DNA of 64,000 bases from contig JABIVD010000053.1 of NCBI GenBank assembly GCA_018667335.1, positions 1 through 64,000 of the forward strand, read 5' to 3'. Numbering within the stretch: the stretch's first letter is position 1; every line of letters starts with the position of its first letter. Under the pieces are notes generated by a model that had not been told where the DNA came from, ran no database searches, and worked only from the letters and a program-made list of their open reading frames with translations. The position numbers and the translations under genes were made by a program. Positions 45,244 to 53,140 of the stretch are shown one piece after another. This DNA comes from Rhodospirillaceae bacterium (lineage in GTDB: Bacteria > Pseudomonadota > Alphaproteobacteria > UBA6615).

Positions 45244-45945
45244 CTAGAACTTCTCGACCCAGGGCCGCACCTCAAGCTCCCACGCCCAGGCGCTGCGGTG
45301 CTGGCGATGGAACTGAAGATAGCTCTCGGCGATCGCATCGGGGTCGAGCATGCCGTCATCGCCCCGCCCCGCAGCCCGGTCATCGCCGGATTTCTTGACG
45401 ATCCCGCCGTCGATCACGAAATGCCCGATGTGAATGTTCTGGGGATGCAGCTCGCGGGCCATGGACTGGGCCAAGCCACGCAGGCCGAATTTGCCGATCG
45501 CGAAGGACGAGGAGTTGGGATAGCCCTTCACGCTGGCCGACGCGCCGGTGAACAGGATCGAGCCGTTGCCGCGTTCGAGCATGAGTTCGGCGGCCTTCTG
45601 GGCCACCACGAAACCGCCGTAGCAGGTGATCAGGACGGCATTCTTGACCTCTTCCCGGTCAATCTCCGTGATCGGGCCACGCGCGCGCGCACTCGGGTTG
45701 TAGACAACCAGGTTCGGCACGCCCTTTTCTGCCACCACGGCGTCGAACAGCGCATCGACCGACGGGCCATCGATCACATTGCATTCGTAGGCGCTCGCGC
45801 CGGTTTCCTTGCAGAGATCATCGAGTTTGCCCGGGTTTCGTGCGGCAAGCGCCACATCCATGCCCTGAGATGCGCAAAGCCGCGCCAAAGACGCGCTCAA
45901 ACCTTCACCGGCACCCACAATCAGCGCCACTTCCTTGTCAGCCAT
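45244..45945 (-). CDS. SDR-family protein lacking the catalytic tyrosine
   Basis: A 233-residue Rossmann-fold short-chain dehydrogenase-like protein. The nucleotide motif is ALIVGAGEGLSASL and the probable active-site Ser is Ser136 (FTGASAS). The usual YxxxK reads FAIGK (Phe148, Lys152), so the catalytic tyrosine is missing, and the NNAG motif is replaced by YNPSA. It may bind a nucleotide without classical dehydrogenase chemistry. ATG 45945 has AGGGGAGTGG upstream and is preferred to ATG 45972. Confidence 0.82.
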   Translation of the reverse strand: MADKEVALIVGAGEGLSASLARLCASQGMDVALAARNPGKLDDLCKETGASAYECNVIDGPSVDALFDAVVAEKGVPNLVVYNPSARARGPITEIDREEVKNAVLITCYGGFVVAQKAAELMLERGNGSILFTGASASVKGYPNSSSFAIGKFGLRGLAQSMARELHPQNIHIGHFVIDGGIVKKSGDDRAAGRGDDGMLDPDAIAESYLQFHRQHRSAWAWELEVRPWVEKF

Positions 45946-46094
45946 CAAATCCACTCCCCTGTGGGCCTCCATCGAGACCGTTCATCGATCCGTTCGAATA
46001 TGGTCCGCTATTTCGAGAATTCACGCCTGCGTCACGAAATATTCGTACAACGCGACTTGCTTAACCACCATTCGAGCGCCAAATTCCAAGCATC

Positions 46095-47528
46095 ATGTCC
46101 GATACCACAGTTTCCTCCGGAATTCTCGGCCGCACCCGCGGTCTCCTGCGGCGCGCCCTGCGCGATGTCGTCGAGGGTGCGAGCAGCCTGACCAGCCGGT
46201 CGGGCCTGAACGTGAAACCCGACTTGCCCGATGATGACCTTGCCCGCCTGCAGCAGCAGATCGATGCCAGCCTGTCGGGCCGCGGCGGCGAAGCGTCCGC
46301 GCGCACCAACGCCGCCGATCTCGGCCACTGCTACCTGGAACTCAACGACACCGGTCGTTTGCGTTTCCTGACACTGCTGACGGATGAATACGGGATCGAG
46401 CCGTCCCATCTGAACGACGCCATGGATGCGGTCCGTGCCGCGACGGAGGATCCGAAGTCCTACGCGCTCGCCTTGTCGAAACTGCGCGACGACCTGTCGT
46501 CTCCGCGCATGAAATTACTGCGTCAGTTCAATGGCCTGGAGTATGGCGTTAAATTTCTGGTCGACATGCGTTCAGACCTGCGCAGCCTGCTCCGCGACCA
46601 TCCGGAACTCGCCCCCCTCGACGCCGAACTGAAGTATCTCCTGTCGGGCTGGTTCGATGCCGGCTTCCTGGAATTGCGCCGCATCACATGGGGCGCACCA
46701 GCCGATCTGCTCGAGAAGCTGATCGAATATGAGGCGGTGCACGAGATCCAGTCCTGGACCGACCTGAAGAACCGGCTCGAATCCGACCGGCGGTTCTACG
46801 CGTTCTTTCATCCCTCGATGCATAATGAGCCGCTGATCTTCGTGGAAGTCGCGCTGGTAAAGGGCATCGCCGACAACGTCCAGACGCTTCTGGATGAGAC
46901 CCAGCCGATCGCCAATGCGGAAGACGCGGATACGGCCATTTTCTACTCGATCTCGAACGCCCAGCCGGGCCTGTCGGGCGTGAGTTTCGGGGACTTCCTG
47001 ATCAAGAAAGTGGTCGACCATCTGTCCCATGAGCTGCCCAACCTCAAGACCTTCGCGACCCTGTCGCCCATACCCGGCTTCCGGCGCTGGCTCGACCGGC
47101 GCATGGCGGACGGCGCGGAACTGCTCAATCACGAGCAGGAAGACGCGCTCGCCGCCGTCGCCGGTGAGCTTCCAGACGACACAGATGCCCTGCCCCATCT
47201 GCTCGACCAGCCCGATTGGCACCAGGATGAGGACATCGCCGGCGCGCTCAACCCGGTTCTGATGCATCTGGCGGCGGGTTACCTGCTCTATCAGCGCCGG
47301 GAATCCACGGGCACGGCGCTGGATTCGGTGGCCCATTTCCATCTCAGCAACGGTGCGCGCGTGGAGCGGATCAACTGGCTCGCGGACACCGCGGCCCGCG
47401 GCATGCAGCAATCGGCCGGGATGATGGTCAACTACCTGTACGACAAGGCGAAGATCGAGACGAACCACGAGGCCTATGTCACCGGCAGCGAGATTCCCGC
47501 CTCCAGCGGCGTGCGCAACCTCCTCTAG
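46095..47528 (+). CDS. Malonyl-CoA decarboxylase
   Basis: This 477-residue enzyme converts malonyl-CoA to acetyl-CoA and CO2. The N-terminal helical domain (to about residue 150) is followed by the acetyltransferase-like catalytic domain with VEVALVKGIADNVQ, Ser324 in ATLSPIPGF and His416 in HFHLSNGARVERINW, equivalent to the Ser/His pair of characterised enzymes. Length fits the cytosolic form. It stands alone rather than in a mat operon: no malonyl-CoA synthetase or malonate transporter lies nearby. A dienelactone hydrolase-family gene follows after 39 bases. Confidence 0.93.
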   Translation: MSDTTVSSGILGRTRGLLRRALRDVVEGASSLTSRSGLNVKPDLPDDDLARLQQQIDASLSGRGGEASARTNAADLGHCYLELNDTGRLRFLTLLTDEYGIEPSHLNDAMDAVRAATEDPKSYALALSKLRDDLSSPRMKLLRQFNGLEYGVKFLVDMRSDLRSLLRDHPELAPLDAELKYLLSGWFDAGFLELRRITWGAPADLLEKLIEYEAVHEIQSWTDLKNRLESDRRFYAFFHPSMHNEPLIFVEVALVKGIADNVQTLLDETQPIANAEDADTAIFYSISNAQPGLSGVSFGDFLIKKVVDHLSHELPNLKTFATLSPIPGFRRWLDRRMADGAELLNHEQEDALAAVAGELPDDTDALPHLLDQPDWHQDEDIAGALNPVLMHLAAGYLLYQRRESTGTALDSVAHFHLSNGARVERINWLADTAARGMQQSAGMMVNYLYDKAKIETNHEAYVTGSEIPASSGVRNLL

Positions 47529-47567
47529 CCGCCCACAAATCACGCCTGCACGACGGAGAATCTGAAC

Positions 47568-48308
47568 ATGATCGAGGAAACACTCGACATCACGACGGCT
47601 GACGGCGCGATGGAGACCTTCATCTGCCGGCCCGAGCGCGGCGCTCCCTGCCCGCCGATCCTGTTCCTGATGGACGCGCCCGGCATTCGCGAGGAGTTGC
47701 ACGACATGGCGCGCCGTCTCGCAACGGCGGGTTACTGCGTCCTGCTGCCCAATCTCTATTACCGCGCCGGACGCGACACCAAGTTCGGACCGGACGTGCT
47801 GGTCAAGGAAAGCGCAGACTGGACCCGGATGCGCGAAATCCGCACCAGGATGACCATTCCGCCGGTGATGGACGATATCGCGGCGATGTTCGCCTTCCTC
47901 GATGCCCATCCCGAGATGGCGCGCCCCGGAAGTGTCGGCGTCCACGGCTACTGCATGGCCGGCCCCTATGCGCTGGCCGCCGCCGCGCGTTATCCCGATC
48001 GGGTCGCGGCCGCGGCGTCGTTCTACGGCACCTGGATCGTCAGCGATGCCGAGGAAAGCCCGCATCTCAACCTCGCGAAGATCAAGGGCGAGGCCTACAT
48101 CTCATGTGCAGAGATCGACGATCTCGCACCGCTGCCCATGGTCGCGGAACTGCAGGAACTGTTCGATGCGGCGGGCACCCGCGGCGAGCTGGAAATCCAC
48201 CCCGGCGTCCACCACGGCTTCGCCTTCCCCGGCCGCAAGATCTACGACAAACCGGCCGCGGAACGCCACTGGGAGCGCCTGTTGGCGCTCTACGCACGGA
48301 ACCTCTAG
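47568..48308 (+). CDS. Dienelactone hydrolase-family protein
   Basis: A 246-residue α/β hydrolase with a cysteine nucleophile Cys129 in GVHGYCMAGP, an Asp near 184 (EIDDLAPL) and His in PGVHHGFAFPG, the DLH triad. Members open dienelactones or act as general carboxylesterases. An RBS (CGGAGAA) precedes the ATG. It may be co-transcribed with the malonyl-CoA decarboxylase gene upstream. An R1 repeat follows directly. Confidence 0.87.
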   Translation: MIEETLDITTADGAMETFICRPERGAPCPPILFLMDAPGIREELHDMARRLATAGYCVLLPNLYYRAGRDTKFGPDVLVKESADWTRMREIRTRMTIPPVMDDIAAMFAFLDAHPEMARPGSVGVHGYCMAGPYALAAAARYPDRVAAAASFYGTWIVSDAEESPHLNLAKIKGEAYISCAEIDDLAPLPMVAELQELFDAAGTRGELEIHPGVHHGFAFPGRKIYDKPAAERHWERLLALYARNL

Positions 48309-48309
48309 C

Positions 48310-48397
48310 CGTCATGCCCGGACTTGATCCGGGCATCCAACTCGCGCACCCAGCTAAATTTTTGACAGAGATGGCCGGATCAAGTCCGGCCATGACG
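48310..48397. repeat. R1 paired-palindrome repeat (copy 4)
   Basis: CGTCATGCCCGGACTTGATC opens the left hairpin and a CCGGCCATGACG arm closes the right one, between the dienelactone hydrolase gene and the convergent TauD gene. Confidence 0.85.
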
Positions 48398-48423
48398 TTG
48401 CGAGTTGTCGCGAGTGTTTCGCC

Positions 48424-49335
48424 CTAAACCGGGCGGTCGCCCTTGATCGTCACCCGGTTGCCCTTGCGCTCGGCGGGCCAGTAGTCCCACAGCGCCCGGT
48501 GCATCACGCAGCGATTGTCCCAGAACGCCATGTCGTTCTGCTCCCAGCGATAGCGAATCTGGAATTCCACCTTCTCGGCGTGTTCGAGCAGGAAGCCGAG
48601 GAGCGCATCGCTCTCATCGGGCGCCAGGCCGTCGATCCCCGTCGTGAACCCGCGATTGATGTACAGCGCCTTGCGGCCGGTCTCGGGATGGGTCCGCGCG
48701 ATCGGATGCAGGGCCGACGGGTAGACCTTGCCCGCGTCTTCCATCCCGCGATCGGCGTAGCGCCCGCGATAGATATGCTCGCTCTCATGTATCCCGTGCA
48801 GCCCGTCGAGCATGGTTTTCAACGGTTCCGAGAGCGCGTCCCACGCCGCGTAGCTGTCGGCGAACATCGTGTCGCCACCGCTCTCGGGCAGGATATGGAT
48901 CTGCAGCATGGTGCCGAGCGGCGGAATTTCGTCGCACGACACGTCCGAGTGCCAGAACTCGCCATTGGCGATCTTGGACCCGGCATGGGCGTGGATCTCG
49001 AACACCTCGGGAAAGCCGTCCATCCCCGGTGCGGCGGGGTGGAAGTGCAACTCCCCGAACATTCGCCCGATGTCGATCTGGGTGGCCGGCGCGATCGGCG
49101 ACTGCGCCTTGAAGAACAGCACCTGATGGTCGAGATGGGCCTGATGTACTTCGGCGAACTGATCTGCGGTCAGCCCGTCGGCGAGATCGAGCCCCCGCAC
49201 CTCTGCCCCCAGATTGGGCGCATAGGGCCGGACCTCGATGTGCCGGTAGTTGCGCCGTTCGCGCACATGCTCGCGCTTGGTGCCGACATTGCCCTCGGGC
49301 CGTGTGCCCGGGCTGTTGGAGTAAGTGTTCGCCAT
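48424..49335 (-). CDS. TauD/TfdA-family 2OG-Fe(II) dioxygenase
   Basis: A 303-residue non-haem iron dioxygenase related to taurine dioxygenase. The iron ligands are His129-x-Asp131 (EFWHSDVS) and His279 (NRCVMHRALWDY); the 2OG-binding Arg is 295 in GNRVTI. Other family blocks are DHQVLFFKAQ and GGDTMFADSYAAWD. ATG 49335 starts the protein; it has an unusually basic 30-residue N-terminus. It is isolated between two R1 repeats. Substrate not known; no sulfonate transporter genes are adjacent. Confidence 0.87.
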   Translation of the reverse strand: MANTYSNSPGTRPEGNVGTKREHVRERRNYRHIEVRPYAPNLGAEVRGLDLADGLTADQFAEVHQAHLDHQVLFFKAQSPIAPATQIDIGRMFGELHFHPAAPGMDGFPEVFEIHAHAGSKIANGEFWHSDVSCDEIPPLGTMLQIHILPESGGDTMFADSYAAWDALSEPLKTMLDGLHGIHESEHIYRGRYADRGMEDAGKVYPSALHPIARTHPETGRKALYINRGFTTGIDGLAPDESDALLGFLLEHAEKVEFQIRYRWEQNDMAFWDNRCVMHRALWDYWPAERKGNRVTIKGDRPV

Positions 49336-49404
49336 GGGTGTGAGCCTACGATTCCTCGAGCCATCGCTCAACCGTAGGCCGTGACGGCCTTCATTACCTC
49401 AAAC

Positions 49405-49486
49405 CGTCATGCCCGGACTTGATCCGGGCATCTCATGCACCATTTGACACCGAGGCGAGATACGCGGGTCAAGCCCGCGTATGACG
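49405..49486. repeat. R1 paired-palindrome repeat (copy 5)
   Basis: CGTCATGCCCGGACTTGATC left hairpin and a GGCTTGACCCGCGT-type right hairpin ending TATGACGG. It lies 18 bases before an R2 pair, so the two families are side by side here. Confidence 0.85.
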
Positions 49487-49504
49487 GCGCGGTTGGCAGA
49501 CTGC

Positions 49505-49573
49505 CGGGCAGGTTTGAAACCTGCCCCTACGGGAAACCACGTCATTGTAGGGGCGGGTTTCAAACCCGCCCCC
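49505..49573. repeat. R2 (GTAG-headed REP) inverted pair, copy 3
   Basis: CGGGCAGGTTT…AAACCTGCCC ends in CTAC at 49530; a 16-nt spacer follows, then GTAG at 49547 and GGGCGGGTTT…AAACCCGCCC. It immediately follows the stop of the MetE-like gene. Confidence 0.85.
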
Positions 49574-49581
49574 ATCGCCGC

Positions 49582-50760
49582 CTACTCCGCCATCGGCACC
49601 ATCGATATCTGCGGGTCGGTGGCCGGTATATAGACCTCGTCGAGGCCGAGCTCCTTGCGCACCATGTTGGCGCCGCGCACCAGCGAGACCATCTTGTAGA
49701 AGGCGTGCATCCGGCTCGCCGCGCCCCGTCCGAAGCCGCAATCGCTCGACAGGATCAGGCGTTCGGGCTCGATATGCTTGAGCGCGCGGCGGATCAGGTC
49801 GGCCACGTCCTCGGGCCGCTCGACCTGCAATGTGCGGTGACTGATCACACCGAGCGCGATCTTCTTGTCCTTCGAGATCAGCTTGCCGAAATGCTCCAGA
49901 TCCATGCCGTTGTTGGTGGCACCCTCCACGGTGATCACGTCCACGTCGAGCTGATCGAGATACGGCAACGCATGCTCATACGACGCATGCTCGGCGAACA
50001 TCTTCTGGGCGGCGGGCGAGCCCCAGCAGGTGTGGCACCACACTTCGGTCTTGTCCCGCAGGCCCGCGACCTCGCGGTTGAAGGCCTCGACATACTGCTC
50101 GGCCGAGACCTCCTGCCCCGGCACCTGCATCGACTGATGGATCGAGGGCTCCTCGACCTGGAGCAGCGGTGCGCCGGCGTCGGCGAGTGCGTGATACTCC
50201 GCGTTGAAGGCGTCCGACAGCGCCATCAGCAGCTCGTTGGTGTCGGCATAGTGATCGTTGATGCACATATGGCTGATCACCTGGGCCGAGATCGAGCCGA
50301 TCTTCACCGGCTTGTCGGTCATCCCCGCCATCGCCTTGTAGGCCCGGTCGAGCTGCAGGTCGGTCTTGCCGACCGGCCCGGTGACATGGGGTGTCAGGCG
50401 GGTCTCGATCACTTCCCAGATCAGGTCCCCCGGCCCCTTGTCGGCCATCGCGGCATAGGGCTGCACGGCGACCCCCGGCGGGCCGAAGCCCTCGATCCGC
50501 TCGTAGGCGTAGCTGACCCAGCTGCGCCCGGCGACGTCGTCATCCAGCCGCGTGTCGCCATCCACCAGAATATCAATCCCGGCGCGGTTCTGGGCCGCGG
50601 TGTGGCAGGCCAGGCAATCGAGATGCTGTTCGCGGTAGGCGCGATGGGCGAAGCCCGTCGACAGCGGCGCCCCGCGCAGATTTTCCGTGTACCAGGACGG
50701 CCGCGGCAGCGCGCCGGTCGTCGTGGTCTGCAGCACCTTGTCCTTGGTGGCAACGAACAT
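49582..50760 (-). CDS. Methionine synthase II (MetE C-terminal)-like protein
   Basis: A 392-residue protein of the cobalamin-independent methionine synthase / epoxyalkane:coenzyme M transferase superfamily. It has the catalytic-domain fold only, with none of the MetE N-terminal half. Possible zinc ligands are His and Cys in VWCHTCWGSP, Cys in SSDCGFGRG, and an acidic residue in QVEEPSIHQ. It may transfer a methyl or other alkyl group to a thiol rather than make methionine. A YciI-like gene lies upstream on the same strand, separated by an R1 repeat. Confidence 0.8.
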   Translation of the reverse strand: MFVATKDKVLQTTTTGALPRPSWYTENLRGAPLSTGFAHRAYREQHLDCLACHTAAQNRAGIDILVDGDTRLDDDVAGRSWVSYAYERIEGFGPPGVAVQPYAAMADKGPGDLIWEVIETRLTPHVTGPVGKTDLQLDRAYKAMAGMTDKPVKIGSISAQVISHMCINDHYADTNELLMALSDAFNAEYHALADAGAPLLQVEEPSIHQSMQVPGQEVSAEQYVEAFNREVAGLRDKTEVWCHTCWGSPAAQKMFAEHASYEHALPYLDQLDVDVITVEGATNNGMDLEHFGKLISKDKKIALGVISHRTLQVERPEDVADLIRRALKHIEPERLILSSDCGFGRGAASRMHAFYKMVSLVRGANMVRKELGLDEVYIPATDPQISMVPMAE

Positions 50761-50781
50761 GGACTTCCTCCCTCAGCTTTA

Positions 50782-50858
50782 CGTCATGCGCGGGCTTGAC
50801 CCGCGCATCTCATGCACATTCGCGGACAGAGATGCCCGGATCAAGTCCGGGCATGACG
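50782..50858. repeat. R1 paired-palindrome repeat (copy 6)
   Basis: CGTCATGCGCGGGCTTGACC left hairpin and a CCCGGATCAAGTCCGGGCATGACG-type right hairpin. It fills the gap between the MetE-like gene and the YciI-like gene. Confidence 0.85.
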
Positions 50859-50874
50859 ATGGTTTTGTTGGCGT

Positions 50875-51156
50875 TCAATGGGTCCCGGCGGTCCGCACGA
50901 ACTGGCGGATGATCTTGCTCTCGAACAGATCGACCTTCTCATACGGATCCGCCGCGGTGATCGCCGCGGCCTCAGCCTTGTCGGCCGCATCGACGATCCA
51001 GACACTCCCGCACATGTTCCCGTCATCATCCATCGTCGGGCCGGCGAAGAACAGCTTGTCGCCGATTTCCTCGGCATATTCCATATGGGCCGGACGGGTC
51101 TGCATCCGCAGATCAAGGGTGCCGGGCTTGTCGACCCGATAGACGAAAAAGAGCAT
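50875..51156 (-). CDS. YciI-like protein
   Basis: A 93-residue single-domain YCII-family protein: MLFFVYRVDKPGTLDLRMQTR, HMEYAEEIGDKLFFAGP, and GSVWIVDAADKAEAAAITAADPYEKVDLF. The conserved His (HMEYA) and Asp (TAADPY) typical of the YciI fold are present. ATG 51156 is the family start; the in-frame region above it is R1 repeat DNA. Role unknown; it may act with the neighbouring MetE-like enzyme. Confidence 0.82.
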   Translation of the reverse strand: MLFFVYRVDKPGTLDLRMQTRPAHMEYAEEIGDKLFFAGPTMDDDGNMCGSVWIVDAADKAEAAAITAADPYEKVDLFESKIIRQFVRTAGTH

Positions 51157-51177
51157 TGGTCTTCCCCAAATAACAAT

Positions 51178-51254
51178 CGTCATGCGCGGGCTCGACCCGC
51201 GCATCTCCTGCACGTTCACAGACAGAGATGCCCGGATCAAGTCCGGGCATGACG
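51178..51254. repeat. R1 paired-palindrome repeat (copy 7)
   Basis: CGTCATGCGCGGGCTCGACC left hairpin and CCCGGATCAAGTCCGGGCAT right hairpin, ending in CATGACG. It separates the YciI-like gene from the secreted-protein gene upstream. Confidence 0.85.
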
Positions 51255-51269
51255 ATAGTTGCTGCGTGA

Positions 51270-52079
51270 TCAGCCGCGAAGACGCCCCGGGCGGATCAAC
51301 TGCGCCGAAACGCCGGCGTCGAGGCTCAGCTCCACATAATCGAAGGCCGTGAAGGGATCGATCGGCGCATCGAAGATCACCGTCAGGAAGCCGTGCCAGT
51401 TGCCGTCCCCATCGCGGGTGAAGACATCGTTGAAGGGCAGCTGCGACGTGCGCGCCTGGATCAGCCCGTCGACGTTGCGGAACCGCTGGTTGGGGATACG
51501 CAATATTCGCGCTGGCGCGCTCTTGAACCGCACGAAGACCACCGCCGGGTCGATGTCGTAGTCGCCGAACACCAGGTTGAAGAACATCCGGGTGCCCTGG
51601 ACGATGGCGTCGGCATGGACCGTGAAGTCGAACACGAAGGCGGCGCTGTTCGGCGTCGCCGGGCCGTTCAGGTCGGGCCAGTCATCGGCCGGGGCCGTCG
51701 GCGACAGGGACAGGTCGGTCCAGTTGGAGCCGCGGGTCTTGTCGCCGATCTCGAGGCAACCCCGGCAGCCATGGCCCGCGTCGGTGCGTTCTGCGTCCGA
51801 GCGGTTGTCGAAATTGTCCTCGCCGCGATACCACACGCCCCCGTCCCGGTTCAGGTCGGGCAGGTATTCGTCGGGCTCCAGCACCCCGTTGCCGTTGGTG
51901 TCGGCGGGGCCCGGCCCGACCCCCTGGACCGGACGGCCAAGGGACCGGGTCTCGGTGAAGCCGAACCCGTCGGCATCGCCGATCCGCACCCATTCGAACG
52001 ATTGCGCCTGTGCTGTTTCACCGGCCAGCAGCAACACTGCAGCCAGCAGCACAGCTGCGTATTTTTGAATTTTGTTCAT
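51270..52079 (-). CDS. Secreted protein with calcium-binding-like loops
   Basis: A 269-residue exported protein. The signal peptide is MNKIQKYAAVLLAAVLLLAGETAQAQ. Residues 58–80 hold two acidic loops (DTNGNGVLEPDEYLPDLNRDG) that look like dockerin/EF-hand calcium sites. The rest is rich in β-strand and aromatic residues (VFDFTVHADA, FFNLVFGDYDIDPAVVFV) as in a secreted adhesion or carbohydrate-binding domain. A Cys pair (CRGC) may form a disulfide. No family is recognised; it is divergent from the imuA operon. Confidence 0.6.
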   Translation of the reverse strand: MNKIQKYAAVLLAAVLLLAGETAQAQSFEWVRIGDADGFGFTETRSLGRPVQGVGPGPADTNGNGVLEPDEYLPDLNRDGGVWYRGEDNFDNRSDAERTDAGHGCRGCLEIGDKTRGSNWTDLSLSPTAPADDWPDLNGPATPNSAAFVFDFTVHADAIVQGTRMFFNLVFGDYDIDPAVVFVRFKSAPARILRIPNQRFRNVDGLIQARTSQLPFNDVFTRDGDGNWHGFLTVIFDAPIDPFTAFDYVELSLDAGVSAQLIRPGRLRG

Positions 52080-52208
52080 GAAGCGCCCGAACCCGTTGTG
52101 GCTCCCATAATGCGCGGTAATCCGCGCGTTCCACAGTCACAATGGCGTGCTTGGAAGGCCCCGGTACACGCCTGCGCCTGCGTTTGACTCGTTCCTTCTC
52201 CAAATCTA

Positions 52209-52223
52209 GAACAAAATAAGAAC
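52209..52223 (+). promoter_or_regulatory. LexA (SOS) box of the mutasome operon
   Basis: GAAC-AAAATAA-GAAC (52209–52223) is an exact match to the alphaproteobacterial LexA site GAACN7GAAC. It ends 26 bases before the imuA start, a position where bound LexA would block the promoter. Confidence 0.8.
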
Positions 52224-52249
52224 ATTAGCGAGAACGGAACACATCAACG

Positions 52250-53140
52250 GTGCCGGCGGATCCCCAACTCCTCCAGCGGCTGCGCAGCCGCATCGCTGCC
52301 ATCGAGCGCGGCGGCAGCGGGACTCCGCACGGCGATGACTGCCTGCCCCTGGGCGTGTCCGAGATCGACGAACATCTGCCCTGGGGCGGGCTGGCGGCGG
52401 GTGCGGTCCATGAAATCCTCGACGGCGACGGCCCCACCTCGAACAGCACCACCAAAATCGGCGGCGCGCTGAACGGCGCCGTCACGGCCTTCGCCGCAGC
52501 ACTGGCCGGCAAAGCCCAACGCGCCCGCGCCCGCCCGATCGTCTGGATCGCGCCACGCACCGGCCCCCGCGAAAGCCTCTACGCCCCGGGGCTCGCCGGG
52601 TTCGGCCTCGATCCCACCGACCTGATCGCGGTGCGCATTCCCACATCTCCGCAAGGGGGCGGTGACTTCGCCGCGACCGCGCTCTGGGCCATGGAGGAAG
52701 CGCTGCGCGCGCCCACGGTCGGGTTGGTCTGTGCGGAAATCGAGGACATGAGCCTCACCGCCAGCCGCCGCCTGCAACTTGCGGCGGAAACCGGTGGCGG
52801 GCTCGGCCTGCTGTTACGCCGGGACACGGGCAATGCTTCGGGGGCCGCCCTGCCCCCGACCGCGAGCATCAGCCGCTGGCGGATCGCCGCGTTGCCGGGC
52901 GGGCCACCCGAATACGCAAACCTGCCCGGGGCCACCCGCTGGCAGGCCGAACTCTTGCGCGCCCGCGGCGGCCGCCCCCGAAGCTGGCAACTGGAATGGA
53001 GCGATGACGGACAGGATAAATCCCAAACGACGGGTGGTTTCGCTCTGGTTTCCCCGCTTCGCAACCGATCGCTGCCAGCGGACTCTCAAGGGCCAACTGA
53101 AACGGCAACCCCGGTTCCCGGGCAACGCCGCATCGCCTGA
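52250..53140 (+). CDS. imuA: ImuA, RecA/SulA-like mutasome protein
   Basis: A 296-residue RecA-like protein found at the head of imuA–imuB–dnaE2 cassettes; it is needed for SOS mutagenesis together with the other two. Visible are a RecA-like core start (LPLGVSEIDEHLPWGGLAAGAVHEILDGDG), PIVWIAPRTGPRESLYAPGL and a C-terminal PRSWQLEWSDD. GTG 52250 is the start, just downstream of the LexA box. The tail of imuA overlaps the start of imuB by 137 bases in another frame, an unusually long overlap that is nonetheless seen in such cassettes. Confidence 0.85.
   Translation: MPADPQLLQRLRSRIAAIERGGSGTPHGDDCLPLGVSEIDEHLPWGGLAAGAVHEILDGDGPTSNSTTKIGGALNGAVTAFAAALAGKAQRARARPIVWIAPRTGPRESLYAPGLAGFGLDPTDLIAVRIPTSPQGGGDFAATALWAMEEALRAPTVGLVCAEIEDMSLTASRRLQLAAETGGGLGLLLRRDTGNASGAALPPTASISRWRIAALPGGPPEYANLPGATRWQAELLRARGGRPRSWQLEWSDDGQDKSQTTGGFALVSPLRNRSLPADSQGPTETATPVPGQRRIA

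Noticed and set aside
52779-53003. N-terminal extension of imuB
   Set aside because: The extension lies wholly inside imuA and has no family similarity; the Y-family start VVSLWFPRF follows ATG 53004 directly.
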